Of a stretch of 37,909 nucleotides of DNA, positions 16,045 through 26,500 are shown piece by piece. The notes under the pieces are model-generated. The model saw only the letters and a program-made list of their open reading frames with translations, was not told where the DNA came from and did no database searches. Each line of letters starts with the position of its first letter. Position 1 is the stretch's first letter. The DNA is from Mycobacterium gastri (lineage in GTDB: Bacteria > Actinomycetota > Actinomycetes > Mycobacteriales > Mycobacteriaceae), in contig NZ_LQOX01000009.1 in the NCBI RefSeq assembly GCF_002102175.1, forward strand, positions 1 through 37,909, in the 5' to 3' direction. The position numbers and the translations under genes were made by a program.

Positions 16045-17565
16045 CCGCTCCAGCCCTATTGCCAGGTGTTCCTGACGGCGTCGACCACCACCGCGTGATC
16101 AGCGAAATGATGCGTCGCGCGTGCTCGGCGGGATTCGACATCTGGTGGCGGCGCGCCGGCTCAGTCGGGTTCTGCGCCAACCCGATCCAGCTCACCGGTA
16201 CCGATGAGGTCGGCCGCGAAAGAGTCGTGTGGGTGCGGTGCAACAATCGCCGCGCCACCGTGTGCCCCTCGTGTTCAGACCTGTACGCCCGCGACACCTG
16301 GCAACTCGTCGCTGCCGGCACCACCGGAGGTCGCCACAACATCACCACAGCGGTAGCCACCCGGCCACAAGTGTTCACGACGCTCACCGCGCCCAGCTAC
16401 GGTGCGGTACATAGCGGTTCGGGCAGCAAGTGCCGGGACCACAAAACGGCAGGTGGTCACAAGCGGTGCCAACATGGAAAACCCCTGTGGTGCAGCACTA
16501 TCCACGAACAAACCGATGTCCGAGTGGGACAGCCGCTCTGCGCCGAGTGCTACGACTACCTTGGGCACGTCCTGTTCACCTGGCACCTGCCGGAACTGTG
16601 GCGACGCTTCACCATCGCCCTGCGCCGCGACCTGACCAAACACCTGAAAAGCCAGGGAAGTCAGGCGGGCTCGGTGAAAGTCAGCTTCGTCAAGGTCGTG
16701 GAAATGCAGGCCCGAGCCATACCCCACATTCACGCCTCATCCGTCCGATCCCCCCGAAAACCACGCCAGTACCGCCACCGACGGCTCACGTGACCATAAC
16801 AGTCACGGCCCCGCCGCCACTTGTGGTGGTGGGGGTCACCGTTCGGCAACCAGCCCCGACTGGGAGTCGCCGATATCTGCCACCGAGCTCGCCATCCTCA
16901 TCCAGCAGGCTGCCCGCACCGTCACCCTCGACATCCAGGACCCCGCCGGCCACCGACAAATGGTCCGATTCGGCACGCAGATCGACACTCAACCTCTGAG
17001 GTCCCAAAACCACTCCCTCTCAACAGAATCAGACTCAGATGTGGGGACATCGCCGCGCCGGGTCGCCGGATATCTGGCCAAATATGTCACCAAATCCCTG
17101 CAAGACTTCGGTGTGGCTGCCCGCCGGCTATCCGCTGAAGCCATCGCGGACCTGAACGTCACTGACCACGTCCGGGCGATCCTGACGACCATCGCCGACC
17201 TCGCAGGCCAACCCCACGGTAACGATGCCCTGGCGGGGATCGGGCGCTGGCTACACACGCTGGGCTACCGGGGACACATCACCACGAAGTCCCGCCGCTA
17301 CTCGGTCACCATGGGTGCACTCCGTGCCATCCGCGCCACCTGGACTCGACAACAAGCCGCCAAAGACTCGCCACTCGAACTAACCGAGCAGAGCGACCAA
17401 GTGTGCTGGGATTTCGACCGCGCAGGACACGCCACCGCTGGCGACCGCACCCTCGTCTACACCGCCGCCCTCCAGCACATCGAGACTCGCCGCGCCGGAC
17501 TGGTCGAGGCGCGCCGCCACACCCGCGACGGGCATTGGGATCCGCCAGGGGGACGCGATGAGTGA
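16041..17565 (+). pseudogene. HUH-type replication initiator (RepSA-like), frameshifted
   Basis: The N-terminal part (frame of ATG 16041) has zinc-finger-like CPSCSDLYARDTW and the His-x-His motif IPHIHA. It then goes out of frame and ends at 16793. From about 16745 a second frame continues with SATELAILIQQAARTVTLD and then RRVAGYLAKYVTKS, the tyrosine motif (YxxK) of rolling-circle initiators, to a stop at 17565. The break falls at 16734-16755, beside a C6 run at 16750-16755. One extra C or two missing bases would explain it, and either repair gives an uninterrupted protein of about 508 aa, normal for AICE Rep. Both active-site motifs survive, so the mutation may be recent. Confidence 0.85.
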
Positions 17566-17722
17566 CGAGCCCCGAACCGATGCGCCGAGCATGTCGGAGG
17601 GGCGTGTTGAGATTGACGAGCCCAGCCACTATCGACTTCCGCGCGAGGCCAACCGAGCGCTCGTACACGTGATACTGGCTGTGCGGGACCGGATGCTCGG
17701 ATCAGATAAGGGAGTGGCGTGA
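17558..17722 (+). CDS. Small hypothetical protein between rep and integrase
   Basis: This is a 54-aa open frame starting MSDEPRTDAPSMSEGRVEID and ending RDRMLGSDKGVA. Its ATG overlaps the 3' end of rep by 8 bp (GGGGGACGCG precedes it) and its stop overlaps the integrase start as GTGA. This tight packing supports a real gene. Its position between rep and int is where AICEs usually carry xis, but I see no helix-turn-helix, so function is unknown. Confidence 0.6.
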   Translation: MSDEPRTDAPSMSEGRVEIDEPSHYRLPREANRALVHVILAVRDRMLGSDKGVA

Positions 17723-19361
17723 GTCTGAAGTTCGCCTTCTATGGCCGAGTGAGCACGGAGGACGCGCAAGATCCGGAGGCCAGCCGCAGCTGGCAGAAGC
17801 GGCGCGCGCGACGGACTTGATCACTCCGCACGGCGGAACCCTCGTCACTGACTATTTCGATGTGGGACAGAGCCGTTCGCTGCCGTGGAAGCGCCGGCCA
17901 GAGGCATCACGGCTCCTTGCTGATGTCGCCTCTCGTGACCGTGGCTTCGATGCCGTCGTCATCGGAGAACCCGCCCGGGCGTTCTACGGGCCGCAGTTCG
18001 CGCTGACCTTCCCGGTACTCACCCACTACGGCGTCGGCCTGTGGGTGCCCGAGGTCGGCGGAGCGGTCGATCCGGGCTCCGAGGCACACGATTTGGTGAT
18101 GACGCTGTTCGGCGGCATGAGCAAGGGGGAGCGTGCGCGCATCCAAATGCGTGTCCGCACGGCGATGTCAGCACTCGCGCAGGACACGAATAGATATCTC
18201 GGTGGCCGCCCACCCTACGGTTACCGGCTCGTCGATGCCGGCCCGCACCCGAACCCTGCGAAGGCAAGTCTGGGTCAGCGACTGCACCGCCTGGAACCTA
18301 ACCCTGCGACATCTCCGGTGGTCGAGCGGATCTACCGCATGTACGCCGATGGTGCCGGCCTGCGCTACATCGCGCAACGGCTCACCGACGATGGCGTGCC
18401 GTCACCGAGCCAGTACGACCCGGCACGCAATCGCCACCGCGACCCGCGTGGTTGGTCGCATTCGGCGATCCGCGCCATCCTCGACAACCCGGCATATCTC
18501 GGCGTCCGAGTGTGGGGCAAGCAGGAGAAATACGAGGTGCTGGTCAACCCTGACGATGTCGCCGCTGGGTACGAGACGCGCATGCGGTGGCGTGATCAGG
18601 CCGACTGGATCGCACCGGACCGCCGCACGCACGAAGCGCTGATTTCTGACGATTCGGCTCAGGCTGTTCGCCTTCGGACACAGGCGCGGCGGGGTCCGGG
18701 CCTGGTCTGCAGCAGGGATTCGACGGTGCCCTATGCGCTGCGCGGGCTGCTGTTCTGCGCCGCCTGCGGACGGCGGATGCAGGGCGCCGCCCGCGTCGGG
18801 AAACAAACGACCCGCATCCTCTACCGCTGTGAGCTGGGTAAGTCCCGTTCGGTACCTGTAGACCTCAGCGATCATCCGCGCACCGTCTACCTCCGTGAAG
18901 ACGAGCTGACACCGCGACTCGACGCATGGATCGCCTCCCTGGCCGATCCGGAAGAACTGGCGCACGGGCAGGACGTGGACCCGGCAGCCGGCTATGCCGC
19001 GTTGCAGCGCCAGCTCAGCGAGGCGAATAGTAAGGTCGCGGCCTTGGTCACTGCCCTGGAGTCTGGCGTGGCCGTCGAGGACTTGACCGCTAGGTTGCGT
19101 CGCCGCACCGCCGAGCGCGACGAGCTGAAGGCCCGCCTTGAGCGAGTCGAAAAACCCCGCGTCTTATCTTCCGCACAGATTTCCGAGCTGGTCGACGAGC
19201 TGGGTGGGCTGTCAGCCGTGCTTGGCGAAGCAACCCCCAAAGAACGCGCTGACCTGTACTTAAGCCTGGGTTTGCGTCTCGACTATGACCCGTACCTGCA
19301 GCGGGTCAAGGCGACGGCCGATTTGAGTCGTGTCGCCGGATGTGTCCGAGGGGGGACTTGA
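17719..19361 (+). pseudogene. Large serine recombinase (integrase), frameshifted near N-terminus
   Basis: GTG 17719 begins a frame with FAFYGRVSTEDAQDPEASRS, containing the resolvase catalytic Ser, that stops at 17818-17820. The rest, in another frame (17817-19361), has the remaining resolvase core (FDAVVIGEPARAFYG, LFGGMSKGERAR), a Recombinase domain (GGRPPYGYRLVDAG, ARNRHRDPRGWSHSAIRAIL), a zinc ribbon (LLFCAACGRRMQG) and a coiled coil (about 19000-19150). The break lies at 17797-17812 in a (GC)4 run; removing one GC gives a 546-aa protein reading SWQKRRATDLITPHGG with family-like spacing. Without the N-terminal Ser the second fragment cannot cut DNA. The stop codon lies within tRNA-Leu. 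Confidence 0.87.
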
Positions 19362-19428
19362 ACCCCCACGCCCATTAGTAGGGCACTAGCACCTCAAGCT
19401 AGCGCGTCTGCCATTCCGCCACTCGGAC
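19343..19428 (-). tRNA. tRNA-Leu (anticodon GAG)
   Basis: On the minus strand, GTCCGAG at the 5' end pairs with CTCGGAC at the 3' end, followed by discriminator A. The anticodon arm is CTAGC-TTGAGGT-GCTAG with anticodon GAG. The T arm GGGGG-TTCAAGT-CCCCC is perfect, and a long variable arm (GTGCCCTACTAATGGGCGT) marks a class II leucine tRNA. CCA is not encoded. The 3' end overlaps the integrase stop codon on the opposite strand. Confidence 0.95.
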
Positions 19429-19563
19429 AAAACCACTCGCATGGGTTGGCAGCTAAGGCTATCCGATCGGCTCGCGTCAGCCCAACCGGGCTCGCGGCTC
19501 GCCGTTGGATCCGGATGGGCGGAGCGCGTCACAAGTGCGTCGGGAGTGGTAGGAAAGGTGACT

Positions 19564-20898
19564 GTGACAGGTGCGGGCGATGACGTTGCCGAGGTTGTCA
19601 GCAGGTTGATCCGGTTCGACACCACCAACACCGGGGACCCGGAAACCGCCAAAGGCGAGGCCGAGTGCGCGCACTGGGTGGCCGAGCAGCTCGCCGAGGC
19701 CGGCTACCAGCCGGAATATGTGGAATCCGGGGCGCCCGGGCGCGGCAACGTGTTCGCCCGGCTGGCCGGCCCCAAGGGTCAAGCCGGTTCCCGGGGCGCG
19801 TTGCTCATCCACGGGCATCTGGACGTGGTGCCGGCCGAACCGGCCGATTGGAGCGTGCACCCGTTTTCCGGCGCGATCGAAGACGGCTATGTCTGGGGCC
19901 GCGGCGCGGTCGACATGAAGGACATGATCGGCATGATGATCGTGGTCGCCCGCCATCTGCGGCGCGCCGGCATCGTGCCGCCGCGGGATCTGGTGTTCGC
20001 CTTCGTGGCCGACGAGGAGCACGGCGGCAAATACGGCGCGCAGTGGTTGGTCGACAACCGGCCCGATCTGTTCGACGGCGTCAGCGAGGCGATCGGAGAA
20101 GTCGGCGGCTTCTCCTTGACCGTGCCGAGCCGCGACGGCGGTGACCGCCGCCTGTATCTGATCGAGACGGCCGAGAAGGGCATCCAATGGATGCGGCTGA
20201 CGGCACGCGGCCGCGCCGGACACGGCTCGATGGTGCACGACCAGAACGCGGTCACCGCCGTCGCGGAAGCGGTCGCCCGGCTGGGCCGTCACCAATTTCC
20301 GCTGGTATGCACCGACACCGTCGCCGAGTTCCTGGCCGCCGTCAGCGAGGAGACCGGCCTCAGCTTCGATACCGATTCGCCGGACCTGGACGGGGTGATC
20401 GACAAACTCGGCCCGATGGCCCGCATGCTCAAGGCGGTGCTGCACGACACCGCGAACCCCACCATGCTCAAGGCCGGGTACAAGGCCAACGTTGTCCCCG
20501 CAACCGCGGAGGCGGTGGTGGACTGCCGGGTACTGCCCGGCCGGCAGGCGGCATTCGAAGCCGAGGTGGACGAGTTGATCGGCCCCGACGTCACCCGGGA
20601 GTGGATCCGTGACCTGCCGTCGTATGAGACCACCTTCGACGGCGATCTGGTCGACGCCATGAACGCCGCGGTGCTGGCCGTCGATCCCGACGGCCGCATA
20701 GTGCCTTACATGCTGTCCGGCGGTACCGACGCAAAGGCCTTCGCGCGCTTGGGGATTCGTTGCTTCGGCTTCAGCCCGCTGCGGTTGCCGCCCGATCTGG
20801 ATTTCACCTCGTTGTTCCACGGTGTCGATGAGCGGGTACCCATCGATGCGCTGAAGTTCGGCACCGAGGTGCTAACCCATTTCCTGACCCACTGTTGA
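19564..20898 (+). CDS. M20-family metallopeptidase (Rv2141c-like)
   Basis: This 444-aa zinc peptidase/deacylase is related to ArgE/DapE/CPG2. Metal ligands are in [20 protein letters not shown] and [10 protein letters not shown], with a dimerisation domain containing [11 protein letters not shown] and a late ligand in FHGVDERVP. It hydrolyses amide bonds of small peptides or N-acyl amino acids; the substrate is unknown. The start GTG 19564 is chosen because AGGAAAGG lies 5-6 bases upstream; GTG 19558 and ATG 19441 are in-frame alternatives. The 135 bp between it and the tRNA holds both promoters. Followed by a PEBP-like gene, as in M. tuberculosis Rv2141c-Rv2140c. Confidence 0.9.
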   Translation: MTGAGDDVAEVVSRLIRFDTTNTGDPETAKGEAECAHWVAEQLAEAGYQPEYVESGAPGRGNVFARLAGPKGQAGSRGALLIHGHLDVVPAEPADWSVHPFSGAIEDGYVWGRGAVDMKDMIGMMIVVARHLRRAGIVPPRDLVFAFVADEEHGGKYGAQWLVDNRPDLFDGVSEAIGEVGGFSLTVPSRDGGDRRLYLIETAEKGIQWMRLTARGRAGHGSMVHDQNAVTAVAEAVARLGRHQFPLVCTDTVAEFLAAVSEETGLSFDTDSPDLDGVIDKLGPMARMLKAVLHDTANPTMLKAGYKANVVPATAEAVVDCRVLPGRQAAFEAEVDELIGPDVTREWIRDLPSYETTFDGDLVDAMNAAVLAVDPDGRIVPYMLSGGTDAKAFARLGIRCFGFSPLRLPPDLDFTSLFHGVDERVPIDALKFGTEVLTHFLTHC

Positions 20899-20918
20899 TT
20901 CACCCGAAAGGACCGATC

Positions 20919-21449
20919 ATGACAACACCGCCCGATCCGTATGCCGCACTCCCCAAGCTGCCGTCTTTCAGCCTGACCTCGGACTCGGTGCGCACCGGCC
21001 AGCCGCTGCGCACCGCGCAGGTCAGCGGGATCATGGGCGCGGGCGGACAGGACGCCAGTCCGCAACTGAGCTGGTCGGGCTTTCCGAAGCAGACCCGCAG
21101 CTTCGCGGTCACCGTCTATGATCCCGACGCCCCGACGCTGTCCGGGTTCTGGCACTGGGCGGTGGCAAATCTGCCCGCCGAGGTGACCGAGCTGCCCGAA
21201 GGCGCCGGCGACGGCCGCGAGCTGCCGGGCGGCGCAGTGACGCTGGTCAACGATGCCGGTATGCGCCGCTATGTCGGCGCCGCGCCGCCGCCCGGGCACG
21301 GTGTGCACCGCTACTACGTTGCGGTGCATGCGGTGGACGTCGAGAAACTGCATCTGAGCGAAGACGCCAGCCCGGCCGTCCTCGGTTTCAACCTGTTCCA
21401 GCACGCGATCGCCCGCGCCGTCATCTACGGGACCTACCAGCAGACGTAA
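20919..21449 (+). CDS. YbhB/YbcL (PEBP/Raf kinase inhibitor-like) protein, Rv2140c (TB18.6)-like
   Basis: This 176-aa phosphatidylethanolamine-binding-protein fold has [35 protein letters not shown] and [15 protein letters not shown], the anion-binding pocket residues of the family. Length matches Rv2140c of M. tuberculosis. Family members bind small ligands or phospholipid head groups; its job in mycobacteria is not settled. GAAAGGA lies 6 bases before ATG 20919. It is 20 bp after the M20 gene, so the two form an operon. Confidence 0.92.
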   Translation: MTTPPDPYAALPKLPSFSLTSDSVRTGQPLRTAQVSGIMGAGGQDASPQLSWSGFPKQTRSFAVTVYDPDAPTLSGFWHWAVANLPAEVTELPEGAGDGRELPGGAVTLVNDAGMRRYVGAAPPPGHGVHRYYVAVHAVDVEKLHLSEDASPAVLGFNLFQHAIARAVIYGTYQQT

Positions 21450-21509
21450 CCGCCGCCGCCGTTCGGGGCGGGATCGCTGGGCTGCCCGGCGCACCCCGTT
21501 TGCCCGAGG

Positions 21510-21532
21510 CGGCGCGGGGGTTGGCCGCGCCG
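21510..21532 (+). terminator. Stem-loop after the PEBP-like gene
   Basis: CGGCGCGG (21510-21517) and CCGCGCCG (21525-21532) form a perfect 8-bp stem with a 7-base loop, 60 bp after the stop codon and without a T-run. It likely ends the M20-PEBP operon. The rest of 21450-21650 shows no gene. Confidence 0.5.
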
Positions 21533-21650
21533 TCGCAGAAGTCGGGTCGGGTAAATCGTCGCGCCGGCCGGTCGCGGGAGCAACAATGAGGAGTCGTCCG
21601 GCCGTCCCCAGCGGGCCCGGAAAGCTTCGCCGAGAGCGCTTGGAGCAGCC

Positions 21651-22298
21651 ATGGCCGATCGCACCAATCGAGTCACGGTCGTCGTCGCCGACGATCACCC
21701 GGTAATGCGACAAGGGGTGGTGCGCGCCCTGAAGGCCTGCGGGCGAGTGGAGGTCGTCGCCCAGGTGGGCGACGGTCGCGCGGCACTGGACGCCATCCGG
21801 CAACTTCGGCCCACGGTCGCACTTCTGGACTACAAGATGCCCGAACTGGACGGCATCGAGGTCACCCACGCCATCGCCCGTGACGGGCTGCCCACCCGCG
21901 TGGTGCTGCTGAGCGCCTTCGACGACAGCCCGGTCGTCTACAAGGCTCTGGCCGAGGGCGCTTCGGGGTTCCTGACCAAGGAGTCCGATAGCGAGGAGAT
22001 CGTGAGCGCCGTGGTCACATGCGCCGACGGCGGCTCGTACCTGCCGGCCGGGATAGCCGGCGGGCTGGCCGGTGAAGTCAAACGGCGGGGTAGGGGAGCG
22101 ACGACACTACTGACCGAGCGCGAGACCCAGGTGGTCACGATGATGGCGGACGGGCTGTCGGTTCCGCAGATCGCGTCACGACTCCATTTGGCGTCCAGCA
22201 CGATCAAGACGCACGTGCACAGCCTGTATGAAAAGCTCGGTGTTTCCGATCGGGGGGCTGCCGTCGCCGAAGCGATGCGGCGTCGACTGCTCGAATGA
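21651..22298 (+). CDS. NarL/FixJ-family response regulator
   Basis: This 215-aa protein has an N-terminal receiver domain (acidic pair Asp14-Asp15, phosphoacceptor Asp60 in VALLDYKMP, Lys in FLTKES) and a C-terminal LuxR-type HTH (LTERETQVVTMMADGL and VPQIASRLHLASSTIKTHV, about 153-195). It is a DNA-binding regulator activated by phosphorylation. GGAG lies 8 bases before the ATG. The only kinase nearby is the NarX/DegS-type protein transcribed from the other side, a likely partner. No target operator can be inferred. Confidence 0.93.
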   Translation: MADRTNRVTVVVADDHPVMRQGVVRALKACGRVEVVAQVGDGRAALDAIRQLRPTVALLDYKMPELDGIEVTHAIARDGLPTRVVLLSAFDDSPVVYKALAEGASGFLTKESDSEEIVSAVVTCADGGSYLPAGIAGGLAGEVKRRGRGATTLLTERETQVVTMMADGLSVPQIASRLHLASSTIKTHVHSLYEKLGVSDRGAAVAEAMRRRLLE

Positions 22299-22303
22299 GC
22301 TTG

Positions 22304-22328
22304 CCGCCCGGGCGATTTCGCCTGGCGG
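22304..22328. terminator. Bidirectional terminator hairpin between convergent two-component genes
   Basis: CCGCCCGGGCG (22304-22314) pairs with CGCCTGGCGG (22319-22328) around ATTT, with one mismatch/bulge. It lies in the 51-bp gap between the response regulator and kinase stops and can serve both strands. Confidence 0.55.
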
Positions 22329-22349
22329 TCACCGGGCCGGCCGCCTCGC

Positions 22350-23537
22350 TCAGTGCCGAAGCGGCAACTCCACACGCAAGTGCGCGCCTGCGGGTTCATC
22401 GACGATGGTCAGCGTGCCGCCAGCGGCTTGCACCCGGGCCCGGTGTGCGGCAAGACCGATGTGTCCCTGGGCGAGGCGGCGCGCCGCGGCATCGGCCGCT
22501 ATCCCAATCCCGTTGTCCGCCACGTCGATACGAGCAACATCGTGGTCAACCGCCAGTTTCACCGTCGCCGCGGTGGCCTGCGAATGACGGGCCACGTTGG
22601 ACACCAACTCGCGGATCACCCCGAACAGGATCGGGTCGACCGCGTTCGGGTCCGGGTAATCGATGTCGGTGCTGATCGTTATGCCCGACCGGGCCGCGGT
22701 GACCGAAGCGAGCTTTTCTACCGCCGCGGCCAGGCCGACCTGGTCGAGCAGTGCCGGGTGTAGCTCAAAGGTCGCCTCGCGCAGTAGCTTCGCGGCGTCC
22801 TGCAGGCTGGACAATGCATGTTCGAGGGGCGCGTCGGGGGCCTGCTTGAGGAAGTTGGCGATGTCACGCCGTGCCGCCAGCACGTCCTGCAACGGTCCGT
22901 CATGGATCGACTCCGATATCTGCCGGCGCTCCGCCTGCGAGGCGGTCATCGTTTCGGCGAGGAGCTCTTCGCGCGAGGTCGTAAGTTCGACCATTTCGCC
23001 GATATTCCGCAGCCGGAAGACCACCACCAATAAGGCTGTGCCGCAGACAAATCCGTACATCAGCACGATCAGTGCCGTTGCCCCCGGGCCAATCCTCGGC
23101 GAGATCACGGGGTCCTGAACAAACGATGCGGTAAAGACCGCCAGGCTCGCGGCCAGGACGATAGCAGCCCGTCGCAGCGACAACTCGACGGCCACCAGGC
23201 GTGGCAGCAGCGCCATCACCAATAGCGGAATGTAGCCTCCGGGTGACAACAGCTTAAAACCGAAGACGGCCCCGACATCGGCCAGCGCGAGGGTCAGCAG
23301 TGCCCTGTCGTCGTTGAACAGATGACTTACACCGGAAAACGCAACCAGCAGCGCGCCGATCGTCACGACGGCGTAGCCGCTCAACAACACCGCCTGCGCG
23401 GGCAGTCGAGTCGAATCGGCGGCGGCCAACATCGCGCCGAACATGATGACCACCACGCCGACGCGAAGCATGGACCCGGCCTGCAATGAGCGCAATCGCT
23501 GTTTGCGCAGGACCTGCTCGATCTCGGTGCCGCTCAT
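22350..23537 (-). CDS. Sensor histidine kinase, HisKA_3 (NarX/DegS) type
   Basis: This 395-aa membrane kinase has five to six hydrophobic segments in the first 175 residues with no large extracytoplasmic domain, so it may sense a membrane or intracellular signal. Then a linker, the H-box ERRQISESIHDGPLQ (phospho-His212), N-box ELVSNVARHSQ (Asn314), DNGIGI (341-346) and GHIGLAAHRARV. All kinase motifs are intact. It pairs naturally with the LuxR-type regulator but is convergent with it. Only 56 bp separate its ATG 23537 from the stop of the giant PPE gene upstream on the same strand, so it may be partly co-transcribed with it. Confidence 0.92.
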   Translation of the reverse strand: MSGTEIEQVLRKQRLRSLQAGSMLRVGVVVIMFGAMLAAADSTRLPAQAVLLSGYAVVTIGALLVAFSGVSHLFNDDRALLTLALADVGAVFGFKLLSPGGYIPLLVMALLPRLVAVELSLRRAAIVLAASLAVFTASFVQDPVISPRIGPGATALIVLMYGFVCGTALLVVVFRLRNIGEMVELTTSREELLAETMTASQAERRQISESIHDGPLQDVLAARRDIANFLKQAPDAPLEHALSSLQDAAKLLREATFELHPALLDQVGLAAAVEKLASVTAARSGITISTDIDYPDPNAVDPILFGVIRELVSNVARHSQATAATVKLAVDHDVARIDVADNGIGIAADAAARRLAQGHIGLAAHRARVQAAGGTLTIVDEPAGAHLRVELPLRH

Positions 23538-23593
23538 CGGTTACCTATCTTGCTGTCGTGTCCAACGGCGTGGCAATTGCGCTCCTGGATCGG

Positions 23594-26500
23594 TCACGGC
23601 AGGGGAACGTTGTTGAAGAAACCCGAGAGGTTGGTGCCGACGTTTCCGATGCCCGAGTCGAAGGCGGCCGCCGTGAGGTCCAGTGTGCTCGTGTTGAAAA
23701 TGCCCGAGATGGTGTTGCCCAGGTTCGCGAAGCCCGATTCCAACGCGCCGTAGTTGATGTAGCCCGAGTTTCCGGTGCCCCCAGCGTTGCTGAAGCCCGA
23801 ACTGTAGGCGAAGTCGTTTGCGAGGCCCGACACGGGACCAGCTGTGGAGTTGAAGAACCCCGATCCGTTGCCGCTGCCGGAATTGAAGAAACCGGACGAG
23901 GGTTCGGTGGTCGAATTGAAGAATCCCGGGTTCTGCTGGTAACCAAAGCCGAAGGTGTAGGGACCCGAGGTTCCGCTGCCGGCGAGATCAAATGTTTGGG
24001 TAATAGCGTTGTTCACGGAAATTGCGGGTTGAAGAATGGACGCATCCGTTGTCCAGCCGCCGATGCTGCCGTCGTACACGGTGGTTGTGTAAGTGGTGCA
24101 TTTATAAAATGGCGGCTCGTACCAGGGGTAGCAGATGGTTTGTTGCAATTGGACTTTTATGGGAACGTCGGAAATGTGGTACGTTTCCCTGGTGATTTCG
24201 CTGACGCTGCCCATGATTGGTATATCGATGGGAGCATTCACGTCGTAGTACCAGGGGATTTCGGGAATGGTCGAAAAGTACGAGACAGAAACCAGGCCCT
24301 GGTAATCGCCTCTCCAAAAGAAGCCGTTGCTGTAGTTGCCCGAAATGAAAGCGCCGGTGTCGACATTGCCCGAGTTGGCAAGGCCCGTGTTGGAGTTACC
24401 GGTGTTGAACAAACCCGTGTTGAAGTCGCCCGGGTTGAACCAGCCGGTGTTGTAGCCACCAGGGTTGAAGCTGCCGGTGTTGGTGGTACCCGCGTTGTAG
24501 GTGCCGGTGTTGGTGCTGCCCGCGTTGGCGATGCCGGTGTTGGTGCTGCCGGCGTTGAAGAGGCCGGTGTTGGTGCTGCCGGTGTTGCCGATGCCGGTGT
24601 TGTAGCTGCCGGAGTTGCCGATGCCCCAGTTTCCGGTGCCCGAGTTTCCGATGCCGATGTTGTTGGTGCCCGAGTTGAACAGGCCGACGTTGCCGGTGCC
24701 CGAGTTGAGGGCGCCGAAGCCGGTCAGGCCGTCGCCGCTGAGCCCGATGCCGATGTTTCCGTCGCCGGTGTTGCCGAAGCCGATGTTGCCGTCACCGGTG
24801 TTGCCGAAGCCGATGTTGGCGCCGCCGGTGTTGCCGAACCAGATGTTGCCGTCACCGATGTTGCCGAATCCGATGTTGCCGCTGCCGATGTTGCCGCTGC
24901 CAAAGTTGAGGTCGCCCAGGTTGCCGCCGCCCAGGTTGTGGTCGCCGACATTTCCGCTGCCCAGGTTGTAGGCGCCGATGTTTCCATTGCCCAGGTTGTA
25001 GGCGCCGATGTTGCCGAAGCCCAGGTTGAGTTGACCCTCGTTTCCGAGGCCCACGTTGAAGATCGTCCCGGTTGCGCTGTCCCGGAGCACACCGGCCAGA
25101 TTGGCGCCGACGTTGGCAAAGCCCGAGACATTGGCCGCCGATGTGAGGCCCTGGGTGCCCGTGTTGTAGATGCCCGAGACGGTATTGCCAAAGTTGGCGA
25201 AGCCCGATTGCAGCGACCCGTAGTTTTGCACACCCGAGTTTCCGGCAAGCCCGGACGAGAAATTGAAAATGCCCGAATTGTTGGCTCCGAAATTCCCCAG
25301 GCCGGATGCGCTGCCGCTGCCGGAGTTGAAGAAGCCTGAAGACGGGCTGCTTGTCGAGTTTCCGTATCCCGGAGCCGCCGGGACGTTGATGAACGGGATG
25401 GTGATGGGGCCGAAACCGCCCGCGCCGTGTATGCCTATCACCGTTGAACCGTCCGGGTTGCCCACGTTGATTGCCACAGTGGGTTGATCGCCAAAGGAAA
25501 TTACGATGGGGTCGCCGGTCTGGGCGCCGTAGACACTGACCGGGCCGAAGTAGCCGACCACTTCACCGCCGAGGCCGTCGTCCAAGCCACTGAAGGTGAC
25601 TTTAGGAATGGTGAAGGCGTTGATATTGATATCGGTGATGCCGACACTGATGGGGATATTGATGGGGATCTGAACATCGAAGGACGCGGGGATTTCGGGA
25701 ACGGTGATTGCGTAATACGCACCGATCAGGCCCTGGCTGTCGCCCCGCCAGAACAGGCCGTTGTCCATGTCGCCGGTGTTAAAAGCACCGGTGTCGATGT
25801 TGCCGGAGTTGGCAAAGCCGGTGTTGTAGTCGCCGGTGTTGAACCAGCCGGTGTTGGTGGCTCCGGGGTTGAAGCCGCCGGTGTTGGTGGCGCCGGTGTT
25901 GTAGTTGCCGGTGTTGTAGTTGCCCGCGTTGGCGATGCCGGTGTTGGCGATGCCGGCGTTGAAGAGGCCGGTGTTGGCGCGGCCTGGGTTGCCGATGCCG
26001 GTGTTGTAGCTGCCGGTGTTGCCGATGCCCCAGTTTCCGGTGCCGGAGTTTCCGATGCCGATGTTGTTGGTGCCGGAGTTGAACAGGCCGATGTTGCCGG
26101 TGCCCGAGTTGAGGGCGCCGAACCCGGTCTGGCCGTTGCCGCTGAGGCCGATGCCGATGTTTCCGTCACCGGTGTTGCCGAAGCCGATGTTGCCGTCACC
26201 GGTGTTGCCCAAGCCGATGTTGGCGCTGCCGGTGTTGCCGAGCCCGGTGTTGTGGTCACCGGTGTTGCCGAGCCCGATGTTGGCGCTGCCGATGTTTCCG
26301 CTGCCGACGTTGTGGTCGCCGATGTTGCCGCTGCCGAAGTTGAGGTCGCCGAGGTTGCCGTTGCCCAGGTTGAAGTCCCCTGTGTTTCCGAAACCCACGT
26401 TGAGTTGGCCGGCGTTTGCCAAGCCAAGGTTGAAGAACCGCCCGGCCGCGGCGCTGCTGTTGTGGAACACGCCGCTCAGGTTGGTGCCGATGTTTGCGAA

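Larger units (their letters stand above)
12090..19361. mobile_element. Degenerate actinomycete integrative conjugative element (AICE)
   Basis: The set and order of genes (HD, Nudix, HTH regulator, SCO3933-like, TraB-like translocase, HUH Rep, small ORF, integrase, tRNA) match AICEs of the pSAM2 type, except that integration is by a large serine recombinase in place of the usual tyrosine integrase. The right end is at the 3' end of tRNA-Leu. The left end is not determined: I found no convincing second copy of the tRNA 3' sequence, and the limit is somewhere between 11545 and 12633. Rep and integrase are both frameshifted, so the element is probably immobile unless helped in trans. Confidence 0.7.
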
